From Streptomyces sp. NBC_01689 (GTDB taxonomy: Bacteria; Actinomycetota; Actinomycetes; Streptomycetales; Streptomycetaceae): 64,000 nucleotides of DNA. This document shows positions 63,645-64,000 of this stretch, in pieces (the stretch's first letter is position 1; each line of letters opens with the position of its first letter). The notes beneath the pieces were generated by a model. That model was not told where the DNA came from, did not search any database, and saw only the letters and a program-made list of their open reading frames with translations. The stretch is from the NCBI RefSeq assembly GCF_036250675.1, contig NZ_CP109592.1:4650001-4714000 (forward strand), written 5' to 3'. The translations under genes and the position numbers were made by a program.

Positions 63645-64000
63645 GTGACATCGGCGACTTCGGCGATCCTCCCGCGTCGGCGGGTTCGGACCGCGGCCAC
63701 CGCCATGCTCGTGGTCGCGGGTCTGGCGGGCGCGCTCACACTGACCGGCTGCAGCGGCGGCGACTCCGGCTCCGCCCCGCCCGGTGCGGACTCCACCGGG
63801 ACCACCGCGTCCTCCGGCGGGTCCGGGACCGGCGGCACCGGGAGCACGTCGCCCTCCGCGAGCAGCGGCCTGGAGGGCAGCTGGCTGGCGACCACGGGCG
63901 GCAAGGCGGTGGCGCTGGTGATCACCGGGAAGCAGGCCGGGCTCTTCGCGACCGGCGGCACCGTGTGCAGCGGTACGGCCGGGGAGGAGGCGGGCATGCG
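63645..64000 (+). CDS. Lipoprotein, N-terminal part only (runs off the window)
   Basis: The first 118 codons of a secreted lipoprotein. The signal has a basic start (RRRVR at 11-15), a hydrophobic stretch (MLVVAGLAGALTL) and the lipobox LTGC with Cys36, followed by a Ser/Gly/Thr-rich linker (about 37-75) and the beginning of a folded domain (LEGSWLATTGGKAVALVITGKQAGLFATGG). GTG at 63645 follows GGGGG by six bases. The mature function cannot be told from this part. Confidence 0.8.
   Translation, partial: MTSATSAILPRRRVRTAATAMLVVAGLAGALTLTGCSGGDSGSAPPGADSTGTTASSGGSGTGGTGSTSPSASSGLEGSWLATTGGKAVALVITGKQAGLFATGGTVCSGTAGEEAGM

Noticed and set aside
62473..63651. Long frames on both strands in the repeat region, read as Gly-Val or Asp-Pro-Gly proteins
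   Set aside because: Frames are open on both strands because of repeats, lack conserved domains and have no convincing start sites.

Overview
This is a 64 kb piece of a Streptomyces chromosome. The DNA is about 70% G+C or higher, many genes start with GTG, and genes often overlap by 4 bp (ATGA/GTGA). Family markers agree: a tipA-type MerR gene, an XRE/DUF397/RsbW-like regulatory set, nuoD and mprF-like genes, and a bldA-type TTA codon. From memory, much of the gene order matches the S. coelicolor core region from nadB-panC through ftsH-folE, dac-ppa, tipA and gadB (about SCO3382 to SCO3424). No tRNA, rRNA, insertion sequence, integrase or CRISPR array was seen.

Layout. 1-3669: NAD and pantothenate genes on the minus strand (nadB, cut by the window edge; panC; a DUF2520 Rossmann protein). 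3774-24708: a hybrid NRPS-PKS biosynthetic cluster. Its main minus-strand operon reads from 21174 down to 3774: C-T NRPS, T-C-A-T NRPS, P450, KS-AT-ACP-TE PKS, MFS exporter, P450, type II thioesterase, SDR, degenerate-C-A-T NRPS. A divergent plus-strand set holds P450, thioesterase and aldo/keto reductase. 24727-28317: a small basic protein, a DUF5937/ArsR regulator behind a perfect operator-like palindrome, and a NarL-type two-component system. 28436-32566: an NDUFAF7-like methyltransferase tail-to-tail with nuoD, then two PH-domain membrane proteins. 32795-38059: a coiled-coil membrane protein, an esterase and an MprF-like protein. 38248-42114: folate genes (folP, folB, folK, folE). 42259-47448: ftsH, hpt, tilS and a DUF2342 metalloprotease. 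47855-53062: D-Ala-D-Ala carboxypeptidase, pyrophosphatase, ThrE-like exporter, DedA protein. 53318-60113: tipA homologue, CLC-like channel plus glutamate decarboxylase, PadR, DinB, aldehyde dehydrogenase. 60114-62169: XRE/RsbW-like/DUF397 regulatory set. 62170-63644: no convincing gene, G+C-rich short repeats. 63645-64000: start of a lipoprotein gene.

How it works together. The most interesting part is the NRPS-PKS cluster. Hand-read specificity codes suggest Val for the in-line A domain and Thr for the detached A domain. The line ends in a malonyl-type PKS module with a TE and no reductive domain, so a peptidyl beta-keto product (released, cyclised, or reduced in trans by the SDR or AKR) is the simplest guess. 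Two carrier proteins lack their own A domain, one P450 lacks ExxR, and the first gene has a TTA codon at position 7, which points to bldA control. I do not recognise the product. Other notable points are a 28-bp element shared by the promoters of the DUF397 and RsbW-like genes, a TipA homologue without the thiopeptide-reactive cysteine, and several apparently leaderless promoters.
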